Below, piece after piece: positions 52,210 through 61,155 of a stretch of DNA of 64,000 bases. Below the pieces are notes generated by a model. That model did not search any database and was not told where the DNA came from. It was given only the letters and a program-made list of their open reading frames with translations. The stretch is taken from the NCBI GenBank assembly GCA_020053915.1, contig JAGVMG010000053.1, positions 43,617-107,616 on the forward strand, read 5' to 3'. The position numbers and the translations under genes were made by a program. Within the stretch, counting starts at the first letter, position 1. Each line of letters begins with the position of its first letter. The stretch comes from Parachlamydiales bacterium (lineage in GTDB: Bacteria; Chlamydiota; Chlamydiia; Chlamydiales; Rhabdochlamydiaceae).

Positions 52210-55200
52210 ATGAGAAATCCACTAATCCATTTTTTAATAGCGACGCCACTGTATCTTTCTGTACATCTCACAGCGGGTGATTTTCAAGTTGTTTCAGGCT
52301 CTGCAACTGCAACATCGCAAGGAAACCAAACAATCATTGAAAATTCCCCCCAAGCGATTCTGCATTGGGATCATTTTTCCATCCCACAAGGCGATCATCT
52401 TCACTTTGCTCAAATGAATGCCGCTTCCAAAGTCTTAAACCGCGTGACGGGAAATCAATTTAGCGCGCTCTTGGGCACACTGACCTCCAATGGACAAGTG
52501 TATCTCATCAACCCACAGGGCATCCTCGTTGGCCCGAACGCCTTCATCCAGACAGCTGGATTCATCGCATCAACCGCCGACATATCTAACGCAGATTTTA
52601 TCAATGGAAAAGATCTTCTATTCAAGCTTCCCGGCAGCGGTAAAATCGTCAACCAAGGGATGATCCAATGTGCTGAAGGAAACATTTTTCTCATTGCAAA
52701 AGAGATTAGCAATGAAGGGATCTGCGAGGGAAAGTTCATCGGCATGGGATCGGGAACCGAGGTGTTGATCCAACCAGAGGGCGATCAACGGGTCTACATC
52801 CGCTTAGAATCTCTAGATTCGGGAGAGATCTCTAACACAGGAACACTGCAAGCACTCGCTGTCGAACTGCAAAGCACAAGCCCTTATGACAAAGCGATCC
52901 GCATGGGTGGAAAAACAGAAACGCTCTCACTTCACCAACAAGGGGGCAAGATCTTGCTTTCCGCCACATATGGCGGGGTAAGTATCGACGGAACACTTGC
53001 TGCTCCCTCTGGTGAGATCCAAGTGCTCGGAAAAGAAATTGTGCTAGAGGCAACTTCCCTGATCGACACCTCAGGCCCGAGCGGCGGCAAGATCTCTATC
53101 GGCGGCGGCTCGCGAGGTCAAGATCCCTCGCTCTTTAACGCCGACAACGTATATGTCGCTCAAGGAGCAGCCATAAACGCAGATGGACTGAGTAGTGATG
53201 CAGGCTCTGTCATCATCTGGGGCAACGAAGTGACCGACTTCAATGGACACATCAATGCCAGAGCTCTCGGCACCACTGGAAACGGAGGCTTTGCAGAAAT
53301 CTCTGCACTAGCCGGCATCAGAGTCAATGATCACCCCGATTTAAGAGCCGCTCACGGCATCGACGGACATCTTCTCATCGACCCAGGTTCTGTGACGGTA
53401 CAATCGGGGCCGAATACAGCGCCTCCTGTCTCGATGGATCTATTTAATGATGGCTGGATTAATGGACAACTCGCCTTGAGCTCGCTTACCATCGACACCG
53501 CGAATTCCACCAACGGCGGCACACAAAATCTCTCGGTAAACAACAACGTGGCAATCTCATGGAGCACTGACAATACGCTGTCTCTCATTGCCGGCGCAAA
53601 TTTCACCCTATTTACCGGCACAGCAACAATTACCAACACCGCTGCTGGCAGCATTAATATTTACGGCAATAGCAATGGAACGGTGATCGGAACGAGCACC
53701 TTCTCCTTTGTCAATGGCAACATCTCATTTTTTGGCAGAAATACCCCGACAGGCGGCACAGGAATCACTTGCTTTGGACCAACCGTAACAGCGTCAGGAA
53801 CAGGAAACATCTCGCTCCAAGGGATTGGGCAAGGGGGCATTGCATTTGGAAATGGAACGATCGTGACAAGCAATCAAGGTAATATCACACTCCTCGGAGA
53901 AAATATTGCCTCTGCAGCAGGGTTTAATGGCGTTCAGCCGAATGTCAGCACATTAAGCTCCAGCGGAACAGGAAACATCAGTCTCATCGGAACCTCTGGA
54001 ACAGGAGTGTCTTCTCACGCTGGTGTTGACCTTTTCCAAACCACCATCAGTGTAACGAATGGAAATCTGTCGATCCGAGGAAACACACAAATCGGCGATA
54101 ACGGAGTCCTTGCCAATAGCCCGACAATCACATCCACTGGCACGGGCAACATCTCTATTTCAGGAACCACTCTAGCGCCTGCCACTATTCCTACTGCCCT
54201 TGGGACATTCCTTACAGCAGGGACGAATATCAACTCTACAGGCACAGGCTCGATCGCAATTGTTGGCACCAGTCCTGGAAATACAGGCTTAATGTCTCAA
54301 GGCGCCGTTGCTTTTCCTGTCATGGTCCATGCGATCAATGGCAATATTGCGCTCGCAGGCTCAGGATCCCTGGGAATCTCCCTTATCAATTCCACACAAA
54401 TTTTCACTACAGGATCTGGCTCCATCGCTGCAGAGACACTTAGCCAAAGTGATTTTAACATCCAAGAAGCGAGTTTCATCTCGACACAGGGCACAGGGGC
54501 TCTTGCCGTGGCAAGCAGCCGAGACCTCCTAATCTTAGGTGGCAGCAATCCTAACGCAAGTGCTCTCATCAGCAATAATTCAGGCACCGCACTCATTAGT
54601 GCAGCGCGAGATCTTATCCTCACGGGAGGCTCAGCATCCGGAGCTGCTGCCGCTATCCGACCGATTGGAACTTCCGCATCTATTTGCGTATCTCCCGTCG
54701 GAAGAAATCTCACCCTCACCGCAGGAACGGCTGCAGACGCACAAGCCCAGATCGGATCTATCCTAACAACCGCTCAAGGAAATATCACCGTTGGCTCTGT
54801 CATTGGAGCCACCCTCCTAGATGGTTTCAACACCACGAGCTTTGCCGCCATCGGACACGGCAGCCCCGGCAATGCCGTATCTAATTTAAGTGGACAAATC
54901 ATTCTTCTCACTGGAGGAGACATCACGTTAAGAGGTGCAACAGCTGGAGCTGGAACGTTCGGCTTTGCTCAGATTGGACATGTCGATCAAACAGGCCAGA
55001 GCTCAACGCTCAGCGGCAACTTCAACATCAGCTCTCAAGGATCAATTAACGTCCTCGGCGGCTCCCTAGCTACTGCAAGTGCGCAGATCGGCCATGGAGG
55101 CCAAAGTTTGACCACCACCATCGGTGCTTGTCAGATGACAATCAAGGCCGGTATTAACTGCACCATTTTATCATCGACAGGACAAGCTAACATCGTTAAC

Positions 55201-55764
55201 AGAAGCTCTGTTCCAAATAGCGGAAATCTCACCCTGGTCGTCGACAACCTCTTCAATACACAACCCCATGCAGGGACAGGAAGTTTCACCTTTGGCTCAA
55301 CTCTTACTGCCACAGGAAAACTCAAAATTTATACCTCCACCCAAGCCTTTAACCACATCGCTCCGGGCACCTTGATTAATGGAGCTCCCTTCTTTCCTGG
55401 GCCTCTTTATAAAAATAGCGCCACAGAAGAATGGGGCATCTGGTTTCCGGGCGGCAGCTACGGCGCCACGCCCTTTAAGTTCTATTACAAAGATGATTTC
55501 TTTGGGATTCCAGCAGAACTTGTGATCGCTAACATGGGCTCTTTAGCCGATCTACTCCCTGTCATTCCCACACGGGAGTTTAACATCCAGTTCCTCAATG
55601 CCTGCTCTGTGTGGAAGAAAAAACTCTTTTATTGCGACGTGAAACACGCTCCAATTTTATCCTCGAATTGGACCGATCAAGTGAATCTACTAGATTTAGA
55701 GTTTGAATTGATCCCAGAAGAAGTGGCTCAAGATGAGCCGGCTAACAAAGAAGGTCAGTTTTAA
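52210..55764 (+). CDS. Two-partner secretion exoprotein TpsA (filamentous-haemagglutinin-like)
   Basis: 1184 residues. Signal peptide at 1-22; TPS domain to about residue 250 with the hallmark NPQGILVGPNA (101-111, family NPNGI) and LNRVTG; then a long beta-helix of degenerate repeats of the form S-x-GTGNISLxG (~450-760) and glycine/serine-rich segments. Near the C-terminus a cysteine pair (1132 and 1142, in ACSVWKKKLFYCDV) is spaced like the anchoring pair of Haemophilus HMW1. AAGG before the ATG; the gap from tpsB is 13 bp. Likely an adhesin exported by the adjacent TpsB. Its end overlaps the convergent oxidoreductase by 23 bp. Confidence 0.88.
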   Translation: MRNPLIHFLIATPLYLSVHLTAGDFQVVSGSATATSQGNQTIIENSPQAILHWDHFSIPQGDHLHFAQMNAASKVLNRVTGNQFSALLGTLTSNGQVYLINPQGILVGPNAFIQTAGFIASTADISNADFINGKDLLFKLPGSGKIVNQGMIQCAEGNIFLIAKEISNEGICEGKFIGMGSGTEVLIQPEGDQRVYIRLESLDSGEISNTGTLQALAVELQSTSPYDKAIRMGGKTETLSLHQQGGKILLSATYGGVSIDGTLAAPSGEIQVLGKEIVLEATSLIDTSGPSGGKISIGGGSRGQDPSLFNADNVYVAQGAAINADGLSSDAGSVIIWGNEVTDFNGHINARALGTTGNGGFAEISALAGIRVNDHPDLRAAHGIDGHLLIDPGSVTVQSGPNTAPPVSMDLFNDGWINGQLALSSLTIDTANSTNGGTQNLSVNNNVAISWSTDNTLSLIAGANFTLFTGTATITNTAAGSINIYGNSNGTVIGTSTFSFVNGNISFFGRNTPTGGTGITCFGPTVTASGTGNISLQGIGQGGIAFGNGTIVTSNQGNITLLGENIASAAGFNGVQPNVSTLSSSGTGNISLIGTSGTGVSSHAGVDLFQTTISVTNGNLSIRGNTQIGDNGVLANSPTITSTGTGNISISGTTLAPATIPTALGTFLTAGTNINSTGTGSIAIVGTSPGNTGLMSQGAVAFPVMVHAINGNIALAGSGSLGISLINSTQIFTTGSGSIAAETLSQSDFNIQEASFISTQGTGALAVASSRDLLILGGSNPNASALISNNSGTALISAARDLILTGGSASGAAAAIRPIGTSASICVSPVGRNLTLTAGTAADAQAQIGSILTTAQGNITVGSVIGATLLDGFNTTSFAAIGHGSPGNAVSNLSGQIILLTGGDITLRGATAGAGTFGFAQIGHVDQTGQSSTLSGNFNISSQGSINVLGGSLATASAQIGHGGQSLTTTIGACQMTIKAGINCTILSSTGQANIVNRSSVPNSGNLTLVVDNLFNTQPHAGTGSFTFGSTLTATGKLKIYTSTQAFNHIAPGTLINGAPFFPGPLYKNSATEEWGIWFPGGSYGATPFKFYYKDDFFGIPAELVIANMGSLADLLPVIPTREFNIQFLNACSVWKKKLFYCDVKHAPILSSNWTDQVNLLDLEFELIPEEVAQDEPANKEGQF

Positions 55765-56689
55765 GCTGCTCAGCTAAAAGAGCGTGGTAGAGAAGACCGC
55801 GCGATCCCAGCGCGGTAAAAAGAAAACATTTCTCATTGAGCCGAGCGGTAATCGGAAAATAATGCTCGGGACGCGCGACCCGCACCCCAGCTCTGACCTC
55901 AATGACGTTGAGATGCTTCACTTCAGGAAAAAAACCCGCTATTTTAGGCAGAATCTGTTCCAAAGCTTGCTTCTCCACTGGCTCATCCGATGTAAACTGC
56001 TTTTCATACGTCGAGCCCAAGTGGTAAACCCCAGCTTTTTCCCCTAAAGCCACATACCCCTTTCCAATCAAGCTCTTAGCTAAATAGAGCTCACCATCCG
56101 GAGCTGCAGCACGCAAGACATGCCCCTTTGTGAATTTTAAACGTACATCCTCGCATTCGGCAAAATTCTTCACCCCGAAGCCCGCTGCGATCACAATCCG
56201 ATCAAAATCCGACAAAGCAGCAAGCGTATCAACCCTCGCTCTCTCCAACGCCCCTCCGCGTGACGCAATGAGCTGCCACAATCCCTCCAAGTACATGCCA
56301 CAATGCACCGTCACCCCGGATCGGATCCAAAACGCGCCCTCACCGACATCCTCGATGTCCCCGTGTTCAACAACATGCTTTTCAAACGCGCTTCTCTGCT
56401 CTTCATCCTGAGCGATCCGCACAATCCCCTCATAACGCGCGACAGCAAATCCCAGCTTTTGTTCCACCTGAGAGAGCAAATGGCGCGTTGCAGCCAACCC
56501 CTCTGTCGCCAGGTGACTGCGCCGTCCTTGCTCACCGACATAAGGATGCATCAGCCCCGAAGCCACACCAGAAGCACCTCCCCCCACCCCTTTAGGATCA
56601 AAGAGAGTCACTTGACACGGCTCAGATTCAAGCAACTTCCACGCCAAACTGAGCCCGCTTAACCCCGCCCCAATAATCGCGATCTTCAT
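55742..56689 (-). CDS. FAD-dependent oxidoreductase of the DAO family
   Basis: 315 residues. N-terminal Rossmann motif IIGAGLSGLSLAWKLL with Asp after beta-2 (LFDPKGVG), then GGASGVASGLMHPY, and a C-terminal FTALGSRGLLYHALLAEQL, all as in D-amino-acid-oxidase/glycine-oxidase/MnmC-C type proteins. Smaller than the typical ~370. The SGLMHPY and GSRGL motifs suggest the MnmC C-terminal-like group, but the substrate is not determined. Overlaps the upstream membrane protein by 4 bp. Confidence 0.8.
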   Translation of the reverse strand: MKIAIIGAGLSGLSLAWKLLESEPCQVTLFDPKGVGGGASGVASGLMHPYVGEQGRRSHLATEGLAATRHLLSQVEQKLGFAVARYEGIVRIAQDEEQRSAFEKHVVEHGDIEDVGEGAFWIRSGVTVHCGMYLEGLWQLIASRGGALERARVDTLAALSDFDRIVIAAGFGVKNFAECEDVRLKFTKGHVLRAAAPDGELYLAKSLIGKGYVALGEKAGVYHLGSTYEKQFTSDEPVEKQALEQILPKIAGFFPEVKHLNVIEVRAGVRVARPEHYFPITARLNEKCFLFTALGSRGLLYHALLAEQLKTDLLC

Positions 56690-57513
56690 GAAGACTCTTG
56701 CTTGAGCTTCCGCTGCATCCAGACATGACTTTCTGCGGAAAAATTAAAGAAGAAAATCACAGCAGGAGAGAGCAAAACGCTAAAGGGAAGCATAATAAAA
56801 AAGAGCTGTACGCCGCTGGCAAAAGTATGTTCTGCCATGAAATAACTCTTTCCTGTAATGAGTGCGGCCAACATCATGACCCCCACCACCACAATCGCAG
56901 GAAGGATCCCCAAAAAGAAAAAGACCCCGTTGGAAAAAGGGCTTGAGCGGAAACGCTTCAAAAGAGTTTCAAACACCTGAAACTGCGCCGACGATTTCAA
57001 AGCGACCGCAGGCGTGAGAAAGAATAATAGAGTCACACTCAATAAACTCAACGCAAACGAACCTAAGAGCAGCAAAAAAGGCCCAAAGGAGAGAACCACC
57101 CCTAAAAAATCCCCAATGCCAGGAATCTCTTTCAGCAAATAGAAAACCCCCAGCAATGTCCATAACAGAAAATATCCCAAAATGAGCGGTAAAGTCAGAT
57201 ACGCCACCTGAACCATCAAGTCCCAAGACTCTCGAAACGTCCGGCGGAAACTAAAGGGAAGGCTTTTGACCTCATGATGATAAACACGGGTTAAGACAAT
57301 ACCCGCTGTAATCAAGAGTGCAGAGCAGAAAAAAATCGGCAAAAAAGTGAGACTTAACGCAATCCAGTTACCCGATCCCCTTGCAAGCGATTTACAAAAC
57401 ACAACCACAAGCCCGCATAAAATCAGAACAGGCGCCGTGAATAGCAACTTCTTGCGCGAAAATGTAAACTGCAAAGATCGATTAAACAGATGTTCCAGCT
57501 CGTTCCAAGACAT
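56686..57513 (-). CDS. Multi-helix membrane protein of unknown function
   Basis: 275 residues with about six hydrophobic helices (~24-42, 50-74, 105-130, 138-170, 195-218, 230-258). No transporter motif recognised. GAGGAGG stands before the ATG. Coupled by ATGA overlap to the FAD oxidoreductase gene; 45 bp downstream of the outer-membrane protein gene, perhaps in one transcript. Confidence 0.78.
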   Translation of the reverse strand: MSWNELEHLFNRSLQFTFSRKKLLFTAPVLILCGLVVVFCKSLARGSGNWIALSLTFLPIFFCSALLITAGIVLTRVYHHEVKSLPFSFRRTFRESWDLMVQVAYLTLPLILGYFLLWTLLGVFYLLKEIPGIGDFLGVVLSFGPFLLLLGSFALSLLSVTLLFFLTPAVALKSSAQFQVFETLLKRFRSSPFSNGVFFFLGILPAIVVVGVMMLAALITGKSYFMAEHTFASGVQLFFIMLPFSVLLSPAVIFFFNFSAESHVWMQRKLKQESS

Positions 57514-57558
57514 AGGGGGACCTCCTCTAACATTCCAGAGAAGTATACCCCATTCCCT

Positions 57559-58572
57559 TTAGAAATCAAATCTCATTCCAAAGGTCAGCCCTTGAAAAGC
57601 TAGATCCCCGTCATTCTGAGTCAGTGGCCCCGGATTGGCATTGTTGACAAAACGCACCAGCCGGTTTTGGTCAAAAAATACATTGAATTCCCACCCAAAT
57701 TTAAGCCCGAAGTGATAGTGGTCTCGATGGAACAGATAATCCCACTGGATCCCCAAGGCCACCTCTGCCACTGGAATCACACTCGAATTCACATTTCTCA
57801 AGTCAACAAACGTCGTATCCGCCTTCTTGAATTTTTCATGCTGATGGTTGCTCAAATGAGAAGAGAGCAAAGAAGCTGCTCCATTCCCATAAAAGCTAAA
57901 TCCCCTGCCCAACCCCCAAAGCGTATCCACTCCCATCCTGAGGCCCACCGCCCAAAGATCGGCAGACATATGATTTCGGTATGTATCGCCAGGAGCTGCC
58001 GTTCCCCCCTTGTACTCAATCGAATAGTCTTGATCGATCACAAGCCCCCGCACGCCGACAAACGGCCGCAACGTCAACCAGGAGCCTACCGTACATGTAC
58101 GCCCCAACTCCAAATCCCCGATATTTATATTCGCATCCAGATGCGCTCTTGCAGAAGAAACATAAGTGCCCGGCGATGCGGATGGAGCCATCCACGAAGG
58201 AAACAACGTCTTATCCGTATGTCCATGAGCTTCCGCTTGCACATAGGTATAGCCCACATACAGATCCCATTGATCATGGCGAGGCATCTTCACTCCCACC
58301 CCTAATCGAAAACCCCAATCCCACTGAAAATGGGGATGTTGCACATGCCCATCATCGATCCGCGAGGTACTATCACTTGTCACCCCAAAGCTGAGATTGT
58401 CTTCAGAAGCCTGCCAAAACAGCACTTCCGCATCGACCCACAAATGATTGTCGCCCTGGACCTCATTTGGGTTAAACATCTTGGAAGGGGGCTGAGGTGT
58501 TGTGTCCGCATACAAAGATCCTGCAGAACATAACAACAACGATAAAGCAATCCGAGCCGTCTCTTTTCTCAT
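57559..58572 (-). CDS. MOMP-like outer-membrane beta-barrel (Lpg1974 family), second copy
   Basis: 337 residues. Signal peptide (MRKETARIALSLLLCSAGSLYA), mature barrel with LWVDAEVLFWQASEDNLSFG, FRLGVGVKMPRHDQWDLYVG and a C-terminal FGMRFDF ending in phenylalanine. Shares the order of motifs with the 31934-33004 protein: WxA-D-L, W-L-ANYTY, ELGR/ELAR, LxLKPFxG, QDF/DLWGVGLR, and the C-terminal LAFQGL. AGGGGG before the ATG. Probably a porin. Confidence 0.85.
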   Translation of the reverse strand: MRKETARIALSLLLCSAGSLYADTTPQPPSKMFNPNEVQGDNHLWVDAEVLFWQASEDNLSFGVTSDSTSRIDDGHVQHPHFQWDWGFRLGVGVKMPRHDQWDLYVGYTYVQAEAHGHTDKTLFPSWMAPSASPGTYVSSARAHLDANINIGDLELGRTCTVGSWLTLRPFVGVRGLVIDQDYSIEYKGGTAAPGDTYRNHMSADLWAVGLRMGVDTLWGLGRGFSFYGNGAASLLSSHLSNHQHEKFKKADTTFVDLRNVNSSVIPVAEVALGIQWDYLFHRDHYHFGLKFGWEFNVFFDQNRLVRFVNNANPGPLTQNDGDLAFQGLTFGMRFDF

Positions 58573-58651
58573 AAAACCCCCTAAACAATTTAAATCAAAA
58601 ACAATTAAGCAAAACTAATTACATTAAAACAACTTAACCACATTTAATTTA

Positions 58652-58680
58652 AACTTAATTAGAATTAATTTGTTTGTCAA
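58652..58680 (-). promoter_or_regulatory. Possible promoter for the outer-membrane protein gene
   Basis: TTGACA (58675-58680), 17 bp spacer, TAAGTT (58652-58657) on the minus strand, in a very AT-rich region; leader of ~75 bases. Confidence 0.45.
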
Positions 58681-58752
58681 CAATTAAATTAATAACAAAA
58701 CAATAGAATAGGCACTTGAAGTGAGGGATAATATTCACCACAGAGATGAGAA

Positions 58753-59916
58753 TTAAGACTCGCGGGCCTTGTACAGGTATTTAGGACGGACAATAGGAGT
58801 ACCTTTCCCGCCGCGCGCATCCAAGCGCTCATAGACGATCTGCATCGCAATGCCCACCGTCCGAGAAAGACCAAAGAGAATGGTAAAATACTCAGGATAA
58901 CTGAAGCCCGCTGCTGTGAGCAGCGTTCCTGAAATGGCATCTACGTTAGGATGGGGATCAGAGATTTTAGGATTCTCAGAGAGAACCTTAGACCCTTGAG
59001 TGCGAAGGTGAAGGGCAATCTTGACCAAGGGATGGTCGGGATAATGTTGCTGACAAAATGCATACTGCACGGTCGCGCGCGGATCTTCCACACGAAGAAC
59101 CGCATGGCCAAAGCCAAAGACAAGCTCATTATTGGCTAACCGGTGACGGATCAACGCCTCCACTTGGGCAGCGCTTGCATCTTCGCCCACCTCTTCGAGA
59201 ACAGATAATACAAACTGCAAGCAATCTTGATTCGCCTTCCCATGACGCGGACCTGCCAAAGCACACATCGCAGAGGCAATGGATCCATACATATCTTCTA
59301 GTCCTGACGCCACGGCCTTACCGACAAACGTCGATAAATTCCCCCCGCCATGGTCGTAATGCAAGATATTGAATAACTTCATCACACGGATCAGCTCATC
59401 CTTTTGCACCTGAGGCACCAATAGCATATGGCAAAAGTTCTCCATATAACCCAGCTCTGGGCGCGGATCCGGAGTTTTGCCCCAGCCTGCATGGTGATTA
59501 ATGACACAAGCGACAAGATGTGGAATTTTCGCGATGAGATTTAAACAGTCCTCCCGATAATCCCCCGTCGATTCAAACATCCCCAAAAGCAACAATGCCG
59601 TGCAAAACAGTTTCATCGGATGCCCCTGACGCGGAAGCGCTGAGATCGCTTTGACAACACCCGGATGACACACAGATCTGCTTTCGATTACATCGGAAAA
59701 CGCCTTTACTTCTGTAGCCGATCCCTCCTTTCCCGAATAGAGAAGATGGATCACATTAATCGGCTCCCACCCCGCAAGTTCCGCCACAGGTTTGCCCACA
59801 TAGAACAACCCCTTTTCCGCATCCACATAAGAGGTCGTGCAATAGCCGACAGGAAAGCCCCTTAAGCCCGTTTCCAGTTTATCCTTCGTAATTTGAAACA
59901 GCACATCATCCGTCAT
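58753..59916 (-). CDS. gltA: Citrate synthase
   Basis: Condenses oxaloacetate and acetyl-CoA, the first TCA-cycle step. 387 residues, the short type I-like form. Catalytic His225 (LAGPRHGKAN), His271 (FGFGHAVLRVEDPRA) and Asp326 (HPNVDAISG) are in place, and HYDHGGGNLST (186-196) carries another substrate-binding His. AAGGA before the ATG. 11 bp downstream of mdh. Pathogenic Chlamydia lack this enzyme; its presence argues for an environmental chlamydia with a fuller TCA cycle. Confidence 0.95.
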   Translation of the reverse strand: MTDDVLFQITKDKLETGLRGFPVGYCTTSYVDAEKGLFYVGKPVAELAGWEPINVIHLLYSGKEGSATEVKAFSDVIESRSVCHPGVVKAISALPRQGHPMKLFCTALLLLGMFESTGDYREDCLNLIAKIPHLVACVINHHAGWGKTPDPRPELGYMENFCHMLLVPQVQKDELIRVMKLFNILHYDHGGGNLSTFVGKAVASGLEDMYGSIASAMCALAGPRHGKANQDCLQFVLSVLEEVGEDASAAQVEALIRHRLANNELVFGFGHAVLRVEDPRATVQYAFCQQHYPDHPLVKIALHLRTQGSKVLSENPKISDPHPNVDAISGTLLTAAGFSYPEYFTILFGLSRTVGIAMQIVYERLDARGGKGTPIVRPKYLYKARES

Positions 59917-59927
59917 AAGTCTAATCC

Positions 59928-60923
59928 TTAAGGTGACAACAAATCAGAAATCAAACCCCTTTCTTCTAACAGCTCTTTCTCCGACAGTCGAATCCGCTTT
60001 TCAATCGCAGGATCCCAAGGCACATTCGGCACAATTTCGACTGCCCCGTTGCCCTTCGATCGGCACGGAAAAGAAAACAATACCCCTTCTGCAATCCCAT
60101 AGGGATTACCATCGGAAAGAAGGCCCACCGAAAACCACTGCCCCTCTTTCGTCGGCAGTACTAAAGAACGGATCGAATCGATCGCTGCATTGGCAGCTGA
60201 GGCCGCAGAAGATTTACCTCGCGCAGCAATCACCGCCGCCCCCCGCTTTTGAACCGCAGGGATAAATGTCTCTTCACACCAGCTCCGATCCCCGATCAAC
60301 TCTAAAGCCGGCTTTCCTCGAATCTTCGCATTGACAAAGTCTGGAACTTGCGTCGCAGAATGATTTCCCCAGATCACCACATTCGATACATCGGTCACAT
60401 CCACATGCGCCTTTTCAGCCAGCATGGCAGATGCGCGGTTTTGATCTAATCGCATCATGGCAAAAAAGCGATTCTTAGGAATCTTAGGAGCGTGATGCAT
60501 CGCAATTAAGCCATTCGTATTGCACGGGTTACCCACGACCAATACCAAGATATCCTTCGCAGCGACATCACTCAGCGCCCGCCCTTGTTCAATGAAAATT
60601 TTCCCATTCTCGCTCAACAGATCTTTCCGCTCCATCCCAGGCCCCCTCGGCTTAGCACCGATGAGAAGCGCATAGTTCACCCCTGCAAAAACCTCACGCG
60701 GATCAGAGCCGATCTTTACCTCTTTTAGGAGAGGAAAAGCGCAGTCCTGGAGCTCCATGACCACCCCTTTTAAAGCATCCATTGCCATCGGCAGCTCTAA
60801 TATATGGAGGGCAACCGGCTGATCCGGTCCTAACATCTCCCCAGAGGCGATCCGAAACAGGATACTATAGGCAATTTGCCCCGCACCTCCTGTGATAGCC
60901 ACCCGCTTTAACGGCTTGGACAT
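59928..60923 (-). CDS. mdh: Malate dehydrogenase
   Basis: NAD-dependent oxidation of malate to oxaloacetate. 331 residues of the cytosolic dimer-type family: [21 protein letters not shown] (dinucleotide fold; shown in part), [15 protein letters not shown] (substrate loop), [26 protein letters not shown] and the catalytic His in [12 protein letters not shown] very good GAGGAGG ribosome-binding site and a near-consensus promoter. With gltA it forms a two-gene TCA operon. Confidence 0.95.
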   Translation of the reverse strand: MSKPLKRVAITGGAGQIAYSILFRIASGEMLGPDQPVALHILELPMAMDALKGVVMELQDCAFPLLKEVKIGSDPREVFAGVNYALLIGAKPRGPGMERKDLLSENGKIFIEQGRALSDVAAKDILVLVVGNPCNTNGLIAMHHAPKIPKNRFFAMMRLDQNRASAMLAEKAHVDVTDVSNVVIWGNHSATQVPDFVNAKIRGKPALELIGDRSWCEETFIPAVQKRGAAVIAARGKSSAASAANAAIDSIRSLVLPTKEGQWFSVGLLSDGNPYGIAEGVLFSFPCRSKGNGAVEIVPNVPWDPAIEKRIRLSEKELLEERGLISDLLSP

Positions 60924-60958
60924 GACGCCTCCTCAAAAGATTCTCTTTATTAATTTTT

Positions 60959-60988
60959 ATTATACACTCTAATTAAAATAAGTTTCAA
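60959..60988 (-). promoter_or_regulatory. Promoter of the mdh-gltA operon
   Basis: TTGAAA (60983-60988), 18 bp spacer, perfect TATAAT (60959-60964) on the minus strand. Confidence 0.6.
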
Positions 60989-61090
60989 CATAACGATTTT
61001 AATTACTGAATAAAACAATATTCAGATTAAGAAGATAAACATCTTAAGAATAGTTTAATTAATAAAAACGAAAGATCCTTGAAGCATTTA

Positions 61091-61120
61091 TTGACCTAAT
61101 GACGGAAAACTTGATATGAT
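61091..61120 (+). promoter_or_regulatory. Promoter of the DMT transporter gene
   Basis: TTGACC (61091-61096), 18 bp spacer, TATGAT (61115-61120); the start codon lies ~36 bases further. Confidence 0.6.
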
Positions 61121-61155
61121 CTACAGAGATTAACAACAAAAAAAGATTTACTACT

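Noticed and set aside
54297..54719. 140-residue frame antisense to tpsA
   Set aside because: Complement of the repetitive TpsA coding sequence; no start signal.
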